Under the pieces are notes generated by a model. It was given only the letters and a program-made list of their open reading frames with translations. It was not told the DNA's origin and did no database searches. A stretch of 64,000 bases of DNA from Bacillus sp. SKDU12 (GTDB lineage: Bacteria > Bacillota > Bacilli > Bacillales > Bacillaceae), in NCBI RefSeq assembly GCF_010093085.1, contig NZ_MSRC01000006.1, positions 1-64,000 on the forward strand, in the 5' to 3' direction. The stretch's first letter is position 1. Each line of letters begins with the position of its first letter. Both the position numbers and the translations under genes were made by a program. This document shows, in pieces, positions 7,924 to 15,978 of this stretch.

Positions 7924-8343
7924 TTGGAAGCAGTTATCGCAAAAAATGAAGAACAAATAAAAGATGCATTTTATGTAAGAAAAGAAGTCTTTGTCAAAGA
8001 ACAAAACGTGCCTGCTGAAGAAGAAATTGACGAACTTGAAAATGAAGCGGAGCATATTGTCGTGTATGACGGCGAAAAGCCTGTCGGTGCTGGCAGATGG
8101 CGCATGAAGGACGGATACGGCAAGCTGGAGCGAATTTGCGTATTGAAAAGCTACCGCTCCTCCGGTGTCGGCGGCATCATTATGAAAGCACTCGAAAAAG
8201 CGGCCGCAGACGGCGGCGCTTCCGGTTTCACGTTAAACGCACAAACGCAGGCCGTGCCGTTTTACAAAAAACACGGGTATCGTGTGCTGTCTGAAAAAGA
8301 ATTCCTCGATGCCGGCATTCCCCATTTGCAAATGGTTAAATGA
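7924..8343 (+). CDS. yjcF: GNAT acetyltransferase YjcF (ElaA-like)
   Basis: This 139-residue GNAT protein has REVF-like KEVFVKEQNVPAEEEID at the N-terminus, typical of ElaA-type acetyltransferases. The acetyl-CoA loop is RSSGVGGIIMKALEK, followed by LNAQTQAVPFYKKHGY. Translation starts at TTG 7924, 8 bases after GGAGGAGAA, which itself overlaps the end of yjcG. Last gene of yjcH-yjcG-yjcF. Its substrate is unknown. Confidence 0.9.
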   Translation: MEAVIAKNEEQIKDAFYVRKEVFVKEQNVPAEEEIDELENEAEHIVVYDGEKPVGAGRWRMKDGYGKLERICVLKSYRSSGVGGIIMKALEKAAADGGASGFTLNAQTQAVPFYKKHGYRVLSEKEFLDAGIPHLQMVK

Positions 8344-8350
8344 TCGCATA

Positions 8351-8379
8351 ACTTAAGGTCCTTATACAGGGCCTTAAGT
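8351..8379. repeat. Hairpin between convergent genes
   Basis: ACTTAAGGTCC (8351-8361) pairs with GGGCCTTAAGT (8369-8379) around a 7-nt loop. No T run follows on either strand, so it is at best a weak terminator for yjcF. Confidence 0.5.
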
Positions 8380-8383
8380 GATA

Positions 8384-8740
8384 TCAAGCTACTTTGTTTA
8401 TAGAAATAGTATGACATACAATTTCTGCATTTAAAGGCGGCATGAGGATTTTACTTTTTAATAATTCTTTCCCTTCGCTCTGGATTGTTGACATCTCAAT
8501 ATTCTGGAGAAAATAAGGGATTTGGGACCTTTGCAAATCTTTTAACGGTTTTATTCGATCATCAGCAGTTGTAACAAATGAAAATGATGAACAACCTGTA
8601 AAAGATAACTTTACATTACTGTCTGTGTCTTCAAATATCATTATTATTTCGTCACCGAAAAAATAAGACTCTAATTGCAGGACCCTTGCGTCCCAATAGT
8701 GTAAACGTTCAAGATCTCTTTGGATCTGCTCCGCTTTCAT
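8384..8740 (-). CDS. Hypothetical protein, 118 aa
   Basis: I do not recognise this protein. It starts at ATG 8740 behind GAGGTGG; the longer GTG-type frame begins upstream of that site. It has no membrane segment or signal peptide. The N-terminus reads HYWDARVLQLESYFFGDE, followed by alternating hydrophobic stretches typical of a beta-sheet protein (KLSFTGCSSFSFVTT). The H-x-D-A-x-V-L layout with a central beta sheet recalls small immunity-type proteins of Bacillus, but this is only a resemblance. It has its own intergenic spacing of 200 bases on the upstream side and may be strain-variable. Confidence 0.65.
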   Translation of the reverse strand: MKAEQIQRDLERLHYWDARVLQLESYFFGDEIIMIFEDTDSNVKLSFTGCSSFSFVTTADDRIKPLKDLQRSQIPYFLQNIEMSTIQSEGKELLKSKILMPPLNAEIVCHTISINKVA

Positions 8741-8941
8741 AAAAAACCACCTCGATGTCATTTGGTAAATGAATTACCACAATAATTAAAAATTGTATTA
8801 ACAAATCTTTTCAAGCGGAATTCTCCCGGTTTTTAGATTTCTTAAAGTATTTAACTTGAGGGTTAATGGATAAAATCATTGCATCACCCCGTTCCCAAAA
8901 TCTTTTATGACATATTACAATGATATCTAACATTCTGCAAT

Positions 8942-8974
8942 AAAAAATCTCCGAATGATTATCGGAGATTTTTT
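8942..8974 (-). terminator. Terminator of the 84-aa gene
   Basis: AAAATCTCCGA (8944-8954) pairs with TCGGAGATTTT (8962-8972). The minus strand continues with a T run. Confidence 0.8.
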
Positions 8975-9227
8975 ATCTATATTCATTAATGAAGAATCCT
9001 TTTTGATACCTTATACCTTCCTTATGTAGAGAGCGCTTACGTTTTGTCTCGTTTACTTTTCTTTCAGCGGCCGTTTGATTTTCCTGCTGCTTTTCCAGTT
9101 CCTTGTATACCCGTTGAAACGGGACATATCGGATTTTTTCAGTTCCGGCATAATCCTGCTTATGTCCAATCGTTCTGTTTGCATATTGAGCGTATTGCTG
9201 GCTTTGAATATGACCTGCATATATCAT
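8973..9227 (-). CDS. Hypothetical basic protein, 84 aa
   Basis: This small Gln-, Lys- and Arg-rich protein has no membrane segment. ATG 9227 stands behind AAGGGTGGGG, a good ribosome binding site. The N-terminus is MIYAGHIQSQQYAQYANRT; the middle (KELEKQQENQTAAERKVNET) would form a charged helix. A matching terminator follows the stop. It is divergent from yjcD, with about 117 bases between the two starts. I cannot name a family. Confidence 0.7.
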   Translation of the reverse strand: MIYAGHIQSQQYAQYANRTIGHKQDYAGTEKIRYVPFQRVYKELEKQQENQTAAERKVNETKRKRSLHKEGIRYQKGFFINEYR

Positions 9228-9344
9228 TCGAACCCCACCCTTCTGCTATATCTTTTCCCTTAAACTTACTTTTTGAAACACATTTCTTTTGATATGATAG
9301 TCATTGTCTGTAATGAACACCTTTTGATTGGGAGGACCCCTTTT

Positions 9345-11624
9345 TTGAAATGCGCCCGACTGAATGACCGAACGATACACTTACATACATATTCGAGAGA
9401 ACATTATCAATTCCTCTTTGAAGAAGGAATAAAAGGACATTTATTTTGTTCTCATTGCGGAAAATCCGTTTTGTTAAGGCTCAACATCGCCGATCCGCCG
9501 GAGTTTATCCACCGCCAGCCAGGCGATTTCCCGGCATGTGAGGAGGCGTGCGAACCGAAGCCTGTTATAGAGGAAAAAAAAGAAGACGAGCAGCAGTCTG
9601 GTGTCATTCGTTTGCCTAAGGGAAAAGCGATTGCTGCTGATCCGTCTCCAGCTGTAACGGAGTGGCAGCGGCCGAGAAGTATAACACCAAGAATACCATT
9701 TGTACAAAAAGCAATAGAACCTGATATGAGCCTTTTTCCATCTGTCGGCTTGAACACGGATCAGCTGAAAGCCGTCACAGAAACGGAAGGTCCGCTGCTT
9801 GTGCTTGCAGGTGCCGGAAGCGGAAAAACACGTGTGCTGACTGCGCGCGCTGCCCATATGATCGAACACCTAGGCATACCGCCGGAAAACATGCTGCTTG
9901 TCACTTTCACAACAAAAGCTGTCGCAGAAATGAAAGAGCGTATGGCGAAGCAGTATGGATTACAGCCGGCAAAAGTCAGAAGACTTGTCACCGGAACCTT
10001 CCACAGCTTGTTTTATAAGATTCTGTATCACTATGATGCCGCGAAGTGGAACGGCGAGCATCTGCTGAAAATGGAGTGGCAGCGGGAACAATATATCAAA
10101 AAAGCACTCTATGAAGAAGGAATTGATGAGAAAGAGTTTCCTGTTGACCAAGCCCTGCAGCAGATCGGTTTCTGGAAAAACACTTATGTACCGAATGAAC
10201 GCATTCCTTTAAAAGACGAGTGGGAAAAACAAGTTTATCGTTTATATGAACATTATGAACGCCAGAAAAAAGAACAAAATCAATTTGATTTTGATGACAT
10301 GGCTTCAGCCTGTTATGAATTGTTTATTGATCGGCCGGATCTTCTGAAACAATACCAATCTCGGTTTACGTATATCTTAATAGATGAGTTCCAGGACATT
10401 AATCCCGTTCAATATAAAATGATGCAAATGCTTGCCAGCCCGGAACAAAACCTTTGCTGCGTCGGGGACGACGACCAGTCCATCTACGCGTTTCGCGGAA
10501 GTAATCCGTCTTTTATTCTTGATTTCCAAAAGGATTATCCCGGAGCGAAGACGATCTATTTAACTGCGAACTACAGATCTACACACCCGATTGTTTCAAG
10601 TGCTGATATCGTCGTGAAAAAGAATAAAAACAGGTATGCCAAAATGCTTGAAGCAGCCCGTGATGACGTGCAGGCCCCTGTGCTGTTTTATCCATATGAC
10701 GAAGAGGAAGAAGCAACAATGGTCGTTGCCGATATGAAAGAAAAAATTCAAAATGGAGCAAGCCCTGAAGACTTTGCGGTTCTCTACCGCACAAACAGCG
10801 CTGGACGCGCCATTTACGAAAGACTTCATCAATCATCCATTCCATATACTGCTGATCGCGGTGTCCAATCGTTTTACAGCAGACGGATCATCCGCCAAAT
10901 TCTTGCATACTTGTACGCGAGCCAAAATGAGGATGACACTGAGGCGATTAAGCACTTGCTGCCTGCCTTATTCTTGAAACAGTCCGCATTGAACACGCTG
11001 AAGGCACTCTCGATCACCGAGGACTGCTCCATGATTCAAGCGCTGGCCAAGCTGCCTGACCTAAAGCCGTTCCAGCTGACCAAAATCAAGAAGATCGTCC
11101 CGTTTTTCACCAGCATCCGCACGATGAAGCCGGTGGAAGCGATCACCTTTGCAGAAGGAAAAATGGGCTTTTCCGAGTATTTAAAAAAACGAGGCAATGA
11201 AGGAAATAAACTGGAAAAAGGCTCTGATGATCTGCGTGACATCAAGGTCGTTGCCAAGAAATTCAAAACGATTCCTGATTTTCTCGCCCATGTAGATCAT
11301 ATGCGGGCCGCTGAGAAAAACAAAACGAATGAAAATGGCGTTCAGCTGATGACCATTCACCGGTCAAAAGGCCTTGAGTTCAAAACGGTCTACGTGTTAG
11401 GCACCGTAGACGGCTCGATTCCGCACGATTTCTCATTAGAAACAGCGAGAAAAGGAGATGAAGCTTCTCTTGAGGAAGAGAGACGCCTGTTATATGTCGC
11501 CATGACCCGGGCCAAACAGCATCTATATTTGTCATGTCCCGCAAACAGGCGCGGTAAAACAGCCCACCGTTCAAGATTTTTATATCCCCTTTTACAGCAA
11601 GCAAGACAGCACTTGCATAACTAA
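9345..11624 (+). CDS. yjcD: UvrD/PcrA-like superfamily 1 DNA helicase YjcD
   Basis: This 759-residue helicase has all SF1A motifs: Walker A GAGSGKTRVL near residue 155, GTFHSLFY, motif II ILIDEFQDINPVQ, motif III GDDDQSIYAFRG, NYRST, motif V VQLMTIHRSKGLEFKTVYV, and VAMTRAK at the end. Before the motor there is an N-terminal module of about 70 residues with C35, C38, H56 and C65 that looks like a metal-binding finger. The start is TTG 9345, 9 bases after GGAGG; upstream frame extension lacks a ribosome binding site. A DNA repair or recombination role is inferred from family. Confidence 0.93.
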   Translation: MKCARLNDRTIHLHTYSREHYQFLFEEGIKGHLFCSHCGKSVLLRLNIADPPEFIHRQPGDFPACEEACEPKPVIEEKKEDEQQSGVIRLPKGKAIAADPSPAVTEWQRPRSITPRIPFVQKAIEPDMSLFPSVGLNTDQLKAVTETEGPLLVLAGAGSGKTRVLTARAAHMIEHLGIPPENMLLVTFTTKAVAEMKERMAKQYGLQPAKVRRLVTGTFHSLFYKILYHYDAAKWNGEHLLKMEWQREQYIKKALYEEGIDEKEFPVDQALQQIGFWKNTYVPNERIPLKDEWEKQVYRLYEHYERQKKEQNQFDFDDMASACYELFIDRPDLLKQYQSRFTYILIDEFQDINPVQYKMMQMLASPEQNLCCVGDDDQSIYAFRGSNPSFILDFQKDYPGAKTIYLTANYRSTHPIVSSADIVVKKNKNRYAKMLEAARDDVQAPVLFYPYDEEEEATMVVADMKEKIQNGASPEDFAVLYRTNSAGRAIYERLHQSSIPYTADRGVQSFYSRRIIRQILAYLYASQNEDDTEAIKHLLPALFLKQSALNTLKALSITEDCSMIQALAKLPDLKPFQLTKIKKIVPFFTSIRTMKPVEAITFAEGKMGFSEYLKKRGNEGNKLEKGSDDLRDIKVVAKKFKTIPDFLAHVDHMRAAEKNKTNENGVQLMTIHRSKGLEFKTVYVLGTVDGSIPHDFSLETARKGDEASLEEERRLLYVAMTRAKQHLYLSCPANRRGKTAHRSRFLYPLLQQARQHLHN

Positions 11625-11627
11625 CAG

Positions 11628-11655
11628 CCCGACAGTAATCTGTCGGGTCTTTTCT
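11628..11655 (+). terminator. Terminator of yjcD
   Basis: CCCGACAG and CTGTCGGG (11628-11647) form a perfect 8-bp stem with a TAAT loop, followed by TCTTTTCT. Confidence 0.85.
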
Positions 11656-11656
11656 G

Positions 11657-11691
11657 TAAAAAAGGCCTGCTGCAATGTGTCAGCAAGGCCT
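11657..11691 (-). terminator. Terminator of spoVIF
   Basis: AGGCCTGCTG (11663-11672) pairs with CAGCAAGGCCT (11681-11691) with one bulge. The minus strand continues into a T run. Confidence 0.8.
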
Positions 11692-11696
11692 GCTGC

Positions 11697-11951
11697 TTAT
11701 TTATTATCCATCATTTTGGAAATCGTGTTAAAATCAAGCTTTTCTTTTCCGCTTGTAATAGATTGCACAATCTTATCTTCTAATTCTCTCGGCACGCGTC
11801 TGTTTGCCAGCTGTGCTACGCGCTGAATGACACTGCGGACTGTATTTTCATCTTTAAAATTGGCGTTTTGAAGCGAGCCGGCAAGATTCATGACATCCTG
11901 CATCTTGACACCTGTTTTCTTCTCGATATTTTTAAAAAATTGATTATCCAT
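11697..11951 (-). CDS. spoVIF: Sporulation protein SpoVIF
   Basis: This is an 84-residue basic protein starting MDNQFFKNIEKKTGVKMQDV, formerly YjcC. In B. subtilis SpoVIF is made late in the mother cell and is needed for GerE-dependent coat gene expression and coat assembly. ATG 11951 follows GGAGG with 6-base spacing; longer frames lack a site. It is placed with the coat genes it serves. A SigK-type promoter lies directly upstream. Confidence 0.9.
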   Translation of the reverse strand: MDNQFFKNIEKKTGVKMQDVMNLAGSLQNANFKDENTVRSVIQRVAQLANRRVPRELEDKIVQSITSGKEKLDFNTISKMMDNK

Positions 11952-11981
11952 AGGACGCCTCCTTTTGGCGGAGTGATATGG

Positions 11982-12009
11982 TATTGTATGAAGGTACAAC
12001 ATACAATGT
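11982..12009 (-). promoter_or_regulatory. SigK-type promoter of spoVIF
   Basis: On the minus strand CATACAATA (11982-11990) matches the SigK -10 pattern CATANNNTA exactly. An AC dinucleotide lies 17 bp upstream (12008-12009), as in the SigK -35 element. Confidence 0.65.
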
Positions 12010-12044
12010 GCTTTACCAAAATGTTAAAAATAAACACAAGGTAA

Positions 12045-12072
12045 GGAAGCACAGGTTATTACCTGTACTTCC
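12045..12072 (-). terminator. Hairpin after yjcZ
   Basis: GGAAGCACAGGT (12045-12056) pairs with ACCTGTACTTCC (12061-12072) with one G-U type pair. The following T content is moderate, so termination may be partial. Confidence 0.65.
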
Positions 12073-12082
12073 TCAATTCATC

Positions 12083-12238
12083 TTAAAAGAAAGATGCACC
12101 TACGATAATGAGGAGAATGAATAATACGACCAACAAAACAAATGTTGAACCATAGCCGCCGCCATAGCCGCCGCCATAGCCGCCAGCGTAACCGCCACAA
12201 CAACCGTAGCCGCCGCCAAATCCGTATCCAAAGCCCAT
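12083..12238 (-). CDS. yjcZ: YjcZ-family small sporulation protein, 51 aa
   Basis: This gene encodes 51 residues. The first 30 are almost only Gly, Tyr and Phe with a Cys-Cys pair, built from GGYG units ([20 protein letters not shown]). The last 20 form one hydrophobic segment ending VGASFF. This is the standard layout of the YjcZ/BclA-independent small spore membrane proteins found in multiple copies in Bacillaceae. Start ATG 12238 follows AGGAGGTG. A CATAATGTA sequence at 12264-12272 on the minus strand fits a SigK -10. The function is unknown; mother-cell expression in sporulation is inferred from promoter and neighbours. Confidence 0.85.
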   Translation of the reverse strand: MGFGYGFGGGYGCCGGYAGGYGGGYGGGYGSTFVLLVVLFILLIIVGASFF

Positions 12239-12263
12239 AGATAAGCACCTCCTTTACTCTCTA

Positions 12264-12272
12264 TACATTATG
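12264..12272 (-). promoter_or_regulatory. Possible SigK -10 element of yjcZ
   Basis: CATAATGTA matches CATANNNTA, 26 bases before the yjcZ start. No clear AC -35 is seen at 16-17 bp. Confidence 0.4.
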
Positions 12273-12319
12273 AAAGCCGAGTTATTTGGCTTGGATAAAC
12301 GCATAGGGCGATTGCGGAT

Positions 12320-12526
12320 TTACAGTTGATCATACTGGGCCTGACGTTTTTTGAGTAAGGCTTCCGTTTTTTCAGCAAGCTCTTCAATCTCCTCTTCAAA
12401 CGACAGACCAGCTTCATCAAATGCATTCAAATCTTTTGTGATACGGCTCATCGTGTTTTCATGTTTTGTTTGCTTTTGTTCATGAGGTCCGTATTTGCCT
12501 TCTATCCATTTTTCAAACTCATTCAC
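12320..12526 (-). CDS. Hypothetical acidic coiled-coil protein, 68 aa
   Basis: The likely start is GTG 12526 behind GGGGGGAT, giving MNEFEKWIEGKYGPHEQKQ and then a charged helix with EEEIEELAEKTEALLKKRQ. The latter has heptad-like Leu/Ala spacing and would form a coiled coil. There is no signal or membrane segment. Starts further upstream would run through the terminator palindrome of the next gene. It lies among sporulation genes (yjcZ, yjcA, cot), which suggests a spore role, but I do not recognise a family. Confidence 0.65.
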   Translation of the reverse strand: MNEFEKWIEGKYGPHEQKQTKHENTMSRITKDLNAFDEAGLSFEEEIEELAEKTEALLKKRQAQYDQL

Positions 12527-12570
12527 TGGTATCCCCCCACTCATGATATATGCTGAGAACAACCGCTCCG

Positions 12571-12604
12571 TTAAAAAAAACAAAAAACCGGAGATCTCCG
12601 GTTT
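12571..12604 (-). terminator. Terminator of the 39-aa gene
   Basis: A perfect 20-bp palindrome, AAACCGGAGATCTCCGGTTT (12585-12604), is followed on the minus strand by TTTTTTG and eight further Ts. It sits 10 bases past a small Lys-rich gene. Confidence 0.8.
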
Positions 12605-12614
12605 CTTTGCCAAG

Positions 12615-12734
12615 TTATTGAGGTTTTTTCTTTTTATTTTTTCCGCACCCGCAGCCTTTCTTTTTAATCTTTTTTGGTTGATGCAATGTTTCTGTATATG
12701 GAGTTTTTTGGGAAGGTTTATCGGATTGATTCAC
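12615..12734 (-). CDS. Small Lys/Cys-rich protein, 39 aa
   Basis: On the minus strand GTG 12734, behind AAGGAAGGGA, opens a 39-codon frame. The protein is MNQSDKPSQKTPYTETLHQP followed by a very basic tail with KKGCGCGKNKKKKPQ. A perfect terminator follows the stop. It has a good ribosome binding site, start, stop and terminator, so I regard it as a real gene although it is very short. The CGCG motif between Lys runs could bind metal or nucleic acid, or be cross-linked in the coat. The sporulation-island location suggests spore expression. No family is recognised. Confidence 0.6.
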   Translation of the reverse strand: MNQSDKPSQKTPYTETLHQPKKIKKKGCGCGKNKKKKPQ

Positions 12735-12810
12735 TTTGTTCCCTTCCTTTCCTTATATCATATATGCTACTTTATGCGGATGCTAAGGAAAAGTTGCTGG
12801 CGGGAATGCC

Positions 12811-13167
12811 TTATTCCTGCAGCCATTTTGATACGAGCGTTTCGATGATGCCGGCGAGACCGGCGATCGCCAGCAGCAATATCAGCCACTGCGCTGCTTG
12901 CGGGATCAATGCCTGGCATAAAATTAAAAAGCCGGCGCACCACACGCCTGTGCACCAATAACAGCTCAGCAATTCACCAATAAATGCCCTCACACCCGTC
13001 CCCTTAACCACAATATACGTTTCCATGTTCCCGTCCGCATCCTTTTCCTCCTTCTCTTCGTGAAACAGACTGCGAAGCGGCGCCATAATCGTATCAAATA
13101 CCAGCAGCCGAGCGAGCCGGAAGACCGCAAGTGAAAGAAGAACAATTGTCAGTCCATTAATAACCAC
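12811..13167 (-). CDS. yjcA: DUF1360 membrane protein YjcA
   Basis: This 118-residue protein has an N-terminal membrane segment (INGLTIVLLSLAVFRLARLL), a charged cytoplasmic or intermembrane loop, a conserved LLSCYWCTGVWCAGF with three Cys, and a C-terminal hydrophobic hairpin. This is the DUF1360 layout of Bacillus sporulation proteins. I chose GTG 13167 behind AAAGGAGTG; a longer form lacks a site. Divergent from cotV with a shared 158-base intergenic region. In B. subtilis yjcA is sporulation-expressed; its role is undefined. Confidence 0.85.
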   Translation of the reverse strand: MVINGLTIVLLSLAVFRLARLLVFDTIMAPLRSLFHEEKEEKDADGNMETYIVVKGTGVRAFIGELLSCYWCTGVWCAGFLILCQALIPQAAQWLILLLAIAGLAGIIETLVSKWLQE

Positions 13168-13276
13168 TTGTTCACTCCTTTCCAATCATGATCCCTTCAC
13201 ATATATGCTAAAACCCTATTCTTGATGAATTGTATCTTGTCCGGCGCAAAATTAGTTATTTTTATTATTCCGCTCT

Positions 13277-13712
<436 letters not shown>

Positions 13713-13746
13713 CCCTTTCTTTTCACAAATTAAAAAGCCGAGGTGA

Positions 13747-14076
<330 letters not shown>

Positions 14077-14108
14077 CCATAAAAAATAGGGCTCTTCACC
14101 AAGATATA

Positions 14109-14131
14109 TGCCTCAGTCAAACTAAGAGGCT
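14109..14131 (+). repeat. Small hairpin upstream of cotX
   Basis: GCCTC (about 14110) pairs with GAGGC (about 14127) in the 94-base gap between cotW and cotX. Its role is unclear; cotX is known to have both its own promoter and readthrough from cotVW. Confidence 0.3.
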
Positions 14132-14170
14132 CGCTCATTTAATAACAGTAAAAGAAAAGGAGGAATAGAT

Positions 14171-14680
14171 ATGGAAAGCAGACCGTATTCTTGGGTTGCA
14201 CTTGATCCTGACTGCGACCATCCGTTAGATGATAAAGAGAAAGAAAAACATGAAAGAAAATGCCATTGTGATATTTGCTGCCATGGCCATGGATTCGGCC
14301 ACGATAATGCTTTTATCGACCAAAATATAGCTCAGGCGAATCTGAATAAGCAAGTCTCCGATGAGACCATTATTATCAGAGACTCATGTGACATCAATGT
14401 TTCATCCACAGACGTTCAAGCAGTATCGTCAGTCTTAACAGCGATTAATAATGCTACTGTAATATTAACTCTCACATCCATTGCAGACGGCGTAATTGCC
14501 GAATTAATCGCACAAGATTTATTACAGATTGCAGCTAACAAACAAGTAAACCGCCAAAAACTTCTCATCGAATGCTCACGAGGTGTAAATGTCACAACAG
14601 TAGATGCCGATATCGCAACAGTTATCTCTACAGCAGTAAACCTCCTAGTCGCCCTCTTAACAATCACTCTTGTTCTCTAA
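14171..14680 (+). CDS. cotX: Spore crust protein CotX
   Basis: This 169-residue protein starts with a Cys/His-rich head (KCHCDICCHGHGFGHDNAF). It continues with two tandem repeats of the CotX/CotV unit: SDETIIIRDSCDINVSSTDV near residue 70 and NRQKLLIECSRGVNVTTVDA near residue 133. Each repeat is followed by a hydrophobic helix. CotX is one of the structural proteins of the crust. Start ATG 14171 follows AAGGAGGAA. A strong terminator ends the unit. Confidence 0.94.
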   Translation: MESRPYSWVALDPDCDHPLDDKEKEKHERKCHCDICCHGHGFGHDNAFIDQNIAQANLNKQVSDETIIIRDSCDINVSSTDVQAVSSVLTAINNATVILTLTSIADGVIAELIAQDLLQIAANKQVNRQKLLIECSRGVNVTTVDADIATVISTAVNLLVALLTITLVL

Positions 14681-14687
14681 GGAACTT

Positions 14688-14720
14688 AAAAGCAGAGCTA
14701 AAAACGCTCTGCTTTTTCTT
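14688..14720 (+). terminator. Terminator of cotX
   Basis: AAAAGCAGAGC (14688-14698) pairs perfectly with GCTCTGCTTTT (14706-14716) and a T-rich tail follows. Confidence 0.9.
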
Positions 14721-14833
14721 ATTTTCCAAGCATATGATGAATATATAGACGTTCACCCACACCAAGTGGCGTACGGGTACATATGTTGTTAAGGACTAAA
14801 GTCAAATACCCTATAAAGAAGGAGCTGAAATCA

Positions 14834-15322
14834 ATGAGCTGCGGAAAAACCCATGGCCGGCATGAGAACTGTGTATCCGATGCAGTGGAAAAGATTTTAG
14901 CAGAGCAGGAGGCAGTTGAGGAACAGTGTCCTACTGGCTGCTATACAAACCTTTTGAATCCGACAATTGCAGGAAAAGACACAATTCCGTTTCTCTTGTT
15001 TGATAAAAAAGGCGGATTGTTCTCCACTTTCGGAAACGTGGGGGGATTTATGGATGATATGCAATGCTTTGAATCCATTTTCTTCCGCGTCGAAAAAATA
15101 TGCGAATGCTGTGCAACATTGTCTATTTTGCGCCCAGTCGATGTCAAATGCGATACCTTAAGCGTTTGCCACCCTTGCGACCCGGATTTCTTCGGACTTG
15201 AAAAAACAGATTTCTGCATTGAAGTGGATCTTGGATGCTTCTGTGCTATTCAGTGCTTATCGCCAGAGTTAGTTGACAGAACATCCCCTAACAGAGATAA
15301 AAAGCATCATCACAATGGATAA
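14834..15322 (+). CDS. cotY: Spore crust protein CotY
   Basis: This 162-residue, Cys-rich protein is the main crust lattice protein. It has Cys clusters CPTGC, CECC, CHPC and GCFCAIQC and a His-rich C-terminus (KKHHHNG). The central FGNVGGF and [19 protein letters not shown] are shared with CotZ. CotY self-assembles into hexameric sheets. I chose ATG 14834 ([13 protein letters not shown]) behind GGAGCTG; a longer reading would start in the promoter region. The C-terminal His run is short. Confidence 0.95.
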   Translation: MSCGKTHGRHENCVSDAVEKILAEQEAVEEQCPTGCYTNLLNPTIAGKDTIPFLLFDKKGGLFSTFGNVGGFMDDMQCFESIFFRVEKICECCATLSILRPVDVKCDTLSVCHPCDPDFFGLEKTDFCIEVDLGCFCAIQCLSPELVDRTSPNRDKKHHHNG

Positions 15323-15374
15323 ACACTTGTAAAAAGGAATCCCCTTCCAAACTCTATTACAGGTGCAAATTATT

Positions 15375-15400
15375 CAGCTGCTTCCGGCGGGAAGCAGCTG
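15375..15400 (+). promoter_or_regulatory. Strong hairpin between cotY and cotZ
   Basis: CAGCTGCTTCC and GGAAGCAGCTG form a perfect 11-bp stem with a GGCG loop (15375-15400) in the 132-base gap. No T run follows. It may act as a 3' stabiliser or processing/partial-termination site that makes more cotY than cotZ mRNA. Confidence 0.6.
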
Positions 15401-15454
15401 ACTCTCCATCATTTCGCCAGTCTCAAGAAATTTATAAGGCAGGAGGGATATAAT

Positions 15455-15904
15455 ATGAGCCAAAAAACATCAAGCTGCGTGCGTGAAGCTGTAGAAAATA
15501 TTGAAGATCTGCAAAGTGCTGTTGAAGAAGACTGCCCGACTAGCTGCAATTCAAAACTTTTGTCACCAACCCATTCGCTAGGCGATACAGTGCCTTTCGT
15601 GCTGTTTACATCAAAATCAAATCCTCTGGTCGCTTTCGGAAATGTTGGAGAACTTGAAAATGGGCCTTGCTTTAATACTGTATTTTTCAGAGTGGAAAAA
15701 GTTCATGACTGCTGCGCAACATTGTCATTATTAATTGCATTTGACGAACACAAACACATTTTGGATTTCACTGATAAAGATAAAGTTTGCGAAGTGTTTC
15801 GACTTGAAAGAACGAACTACTGCATTGAAGTGGACTTAGACTGCTTCTGCGCAATCAACTGCTTAACTCCTCGATTAATCAATCGTACGCACCATCATCA
15901 TTAA
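15455..15904 (+). CDS. cotZ: Spore crust morphogenetic protein CotZ
   Basis: This 149-residue Cys-rich paralogue of CotY contains CPTSC, FGNVGEL, FFRVEKVHDCCATLSLL, and a C-terminal RTNYCIEVDLDCFCAINC. CotZ is needed to place the crust on the spore. Its start ATG 15455 follows AGGAGGG. The last residues are a short His tract (HHHH) before the stop. It forms cotYZ with cotY and ends in a terminator shared with the opposed cotO. Confidence 0.95.
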   Translation: MSQKTSSCVREAVENIEDLQSAVEEDCPTSCNSKLLSPTHSLGDTVPFVLFTSKSNPLVAFGNVGELENGPCFNTVFFRVEKVHDCCATLSLLIAFDEHKHILDFTDKDKVCEVFRLERTNYCIEVDLDCFCAINCLTPRLINRTHHHH

Positions 15905-15931
15905 ATGCGACTGCAGCGCTTTTCTCTATGT

Positions 15932-15971
15932 AAAAAAGCTGTCCGGGAACATCTGCCGGGCAGCTTTTTTT
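15932..15971. terminator. Two-way terminator of cotZ and cotO
   Basis: AGCTGTCCGG (15937-15946) pairs with CCGGGCAGCT (15956-15965), with A run before and T run after, so it works on both strands. Confidence 0.85.
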
Positions 15972-15978
15972 CATTCCA

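Noticed and set aside
8351-8379. Hairpin as an insertion-sequence end
   Set aside because: There is no transposase, no second end and no target duplication nearby.
12140-12230. CRISPR-like tandem repeats
   Set aside because: The 12-base units are contiguous, have no spacers and encode GGYG in yjcZ.
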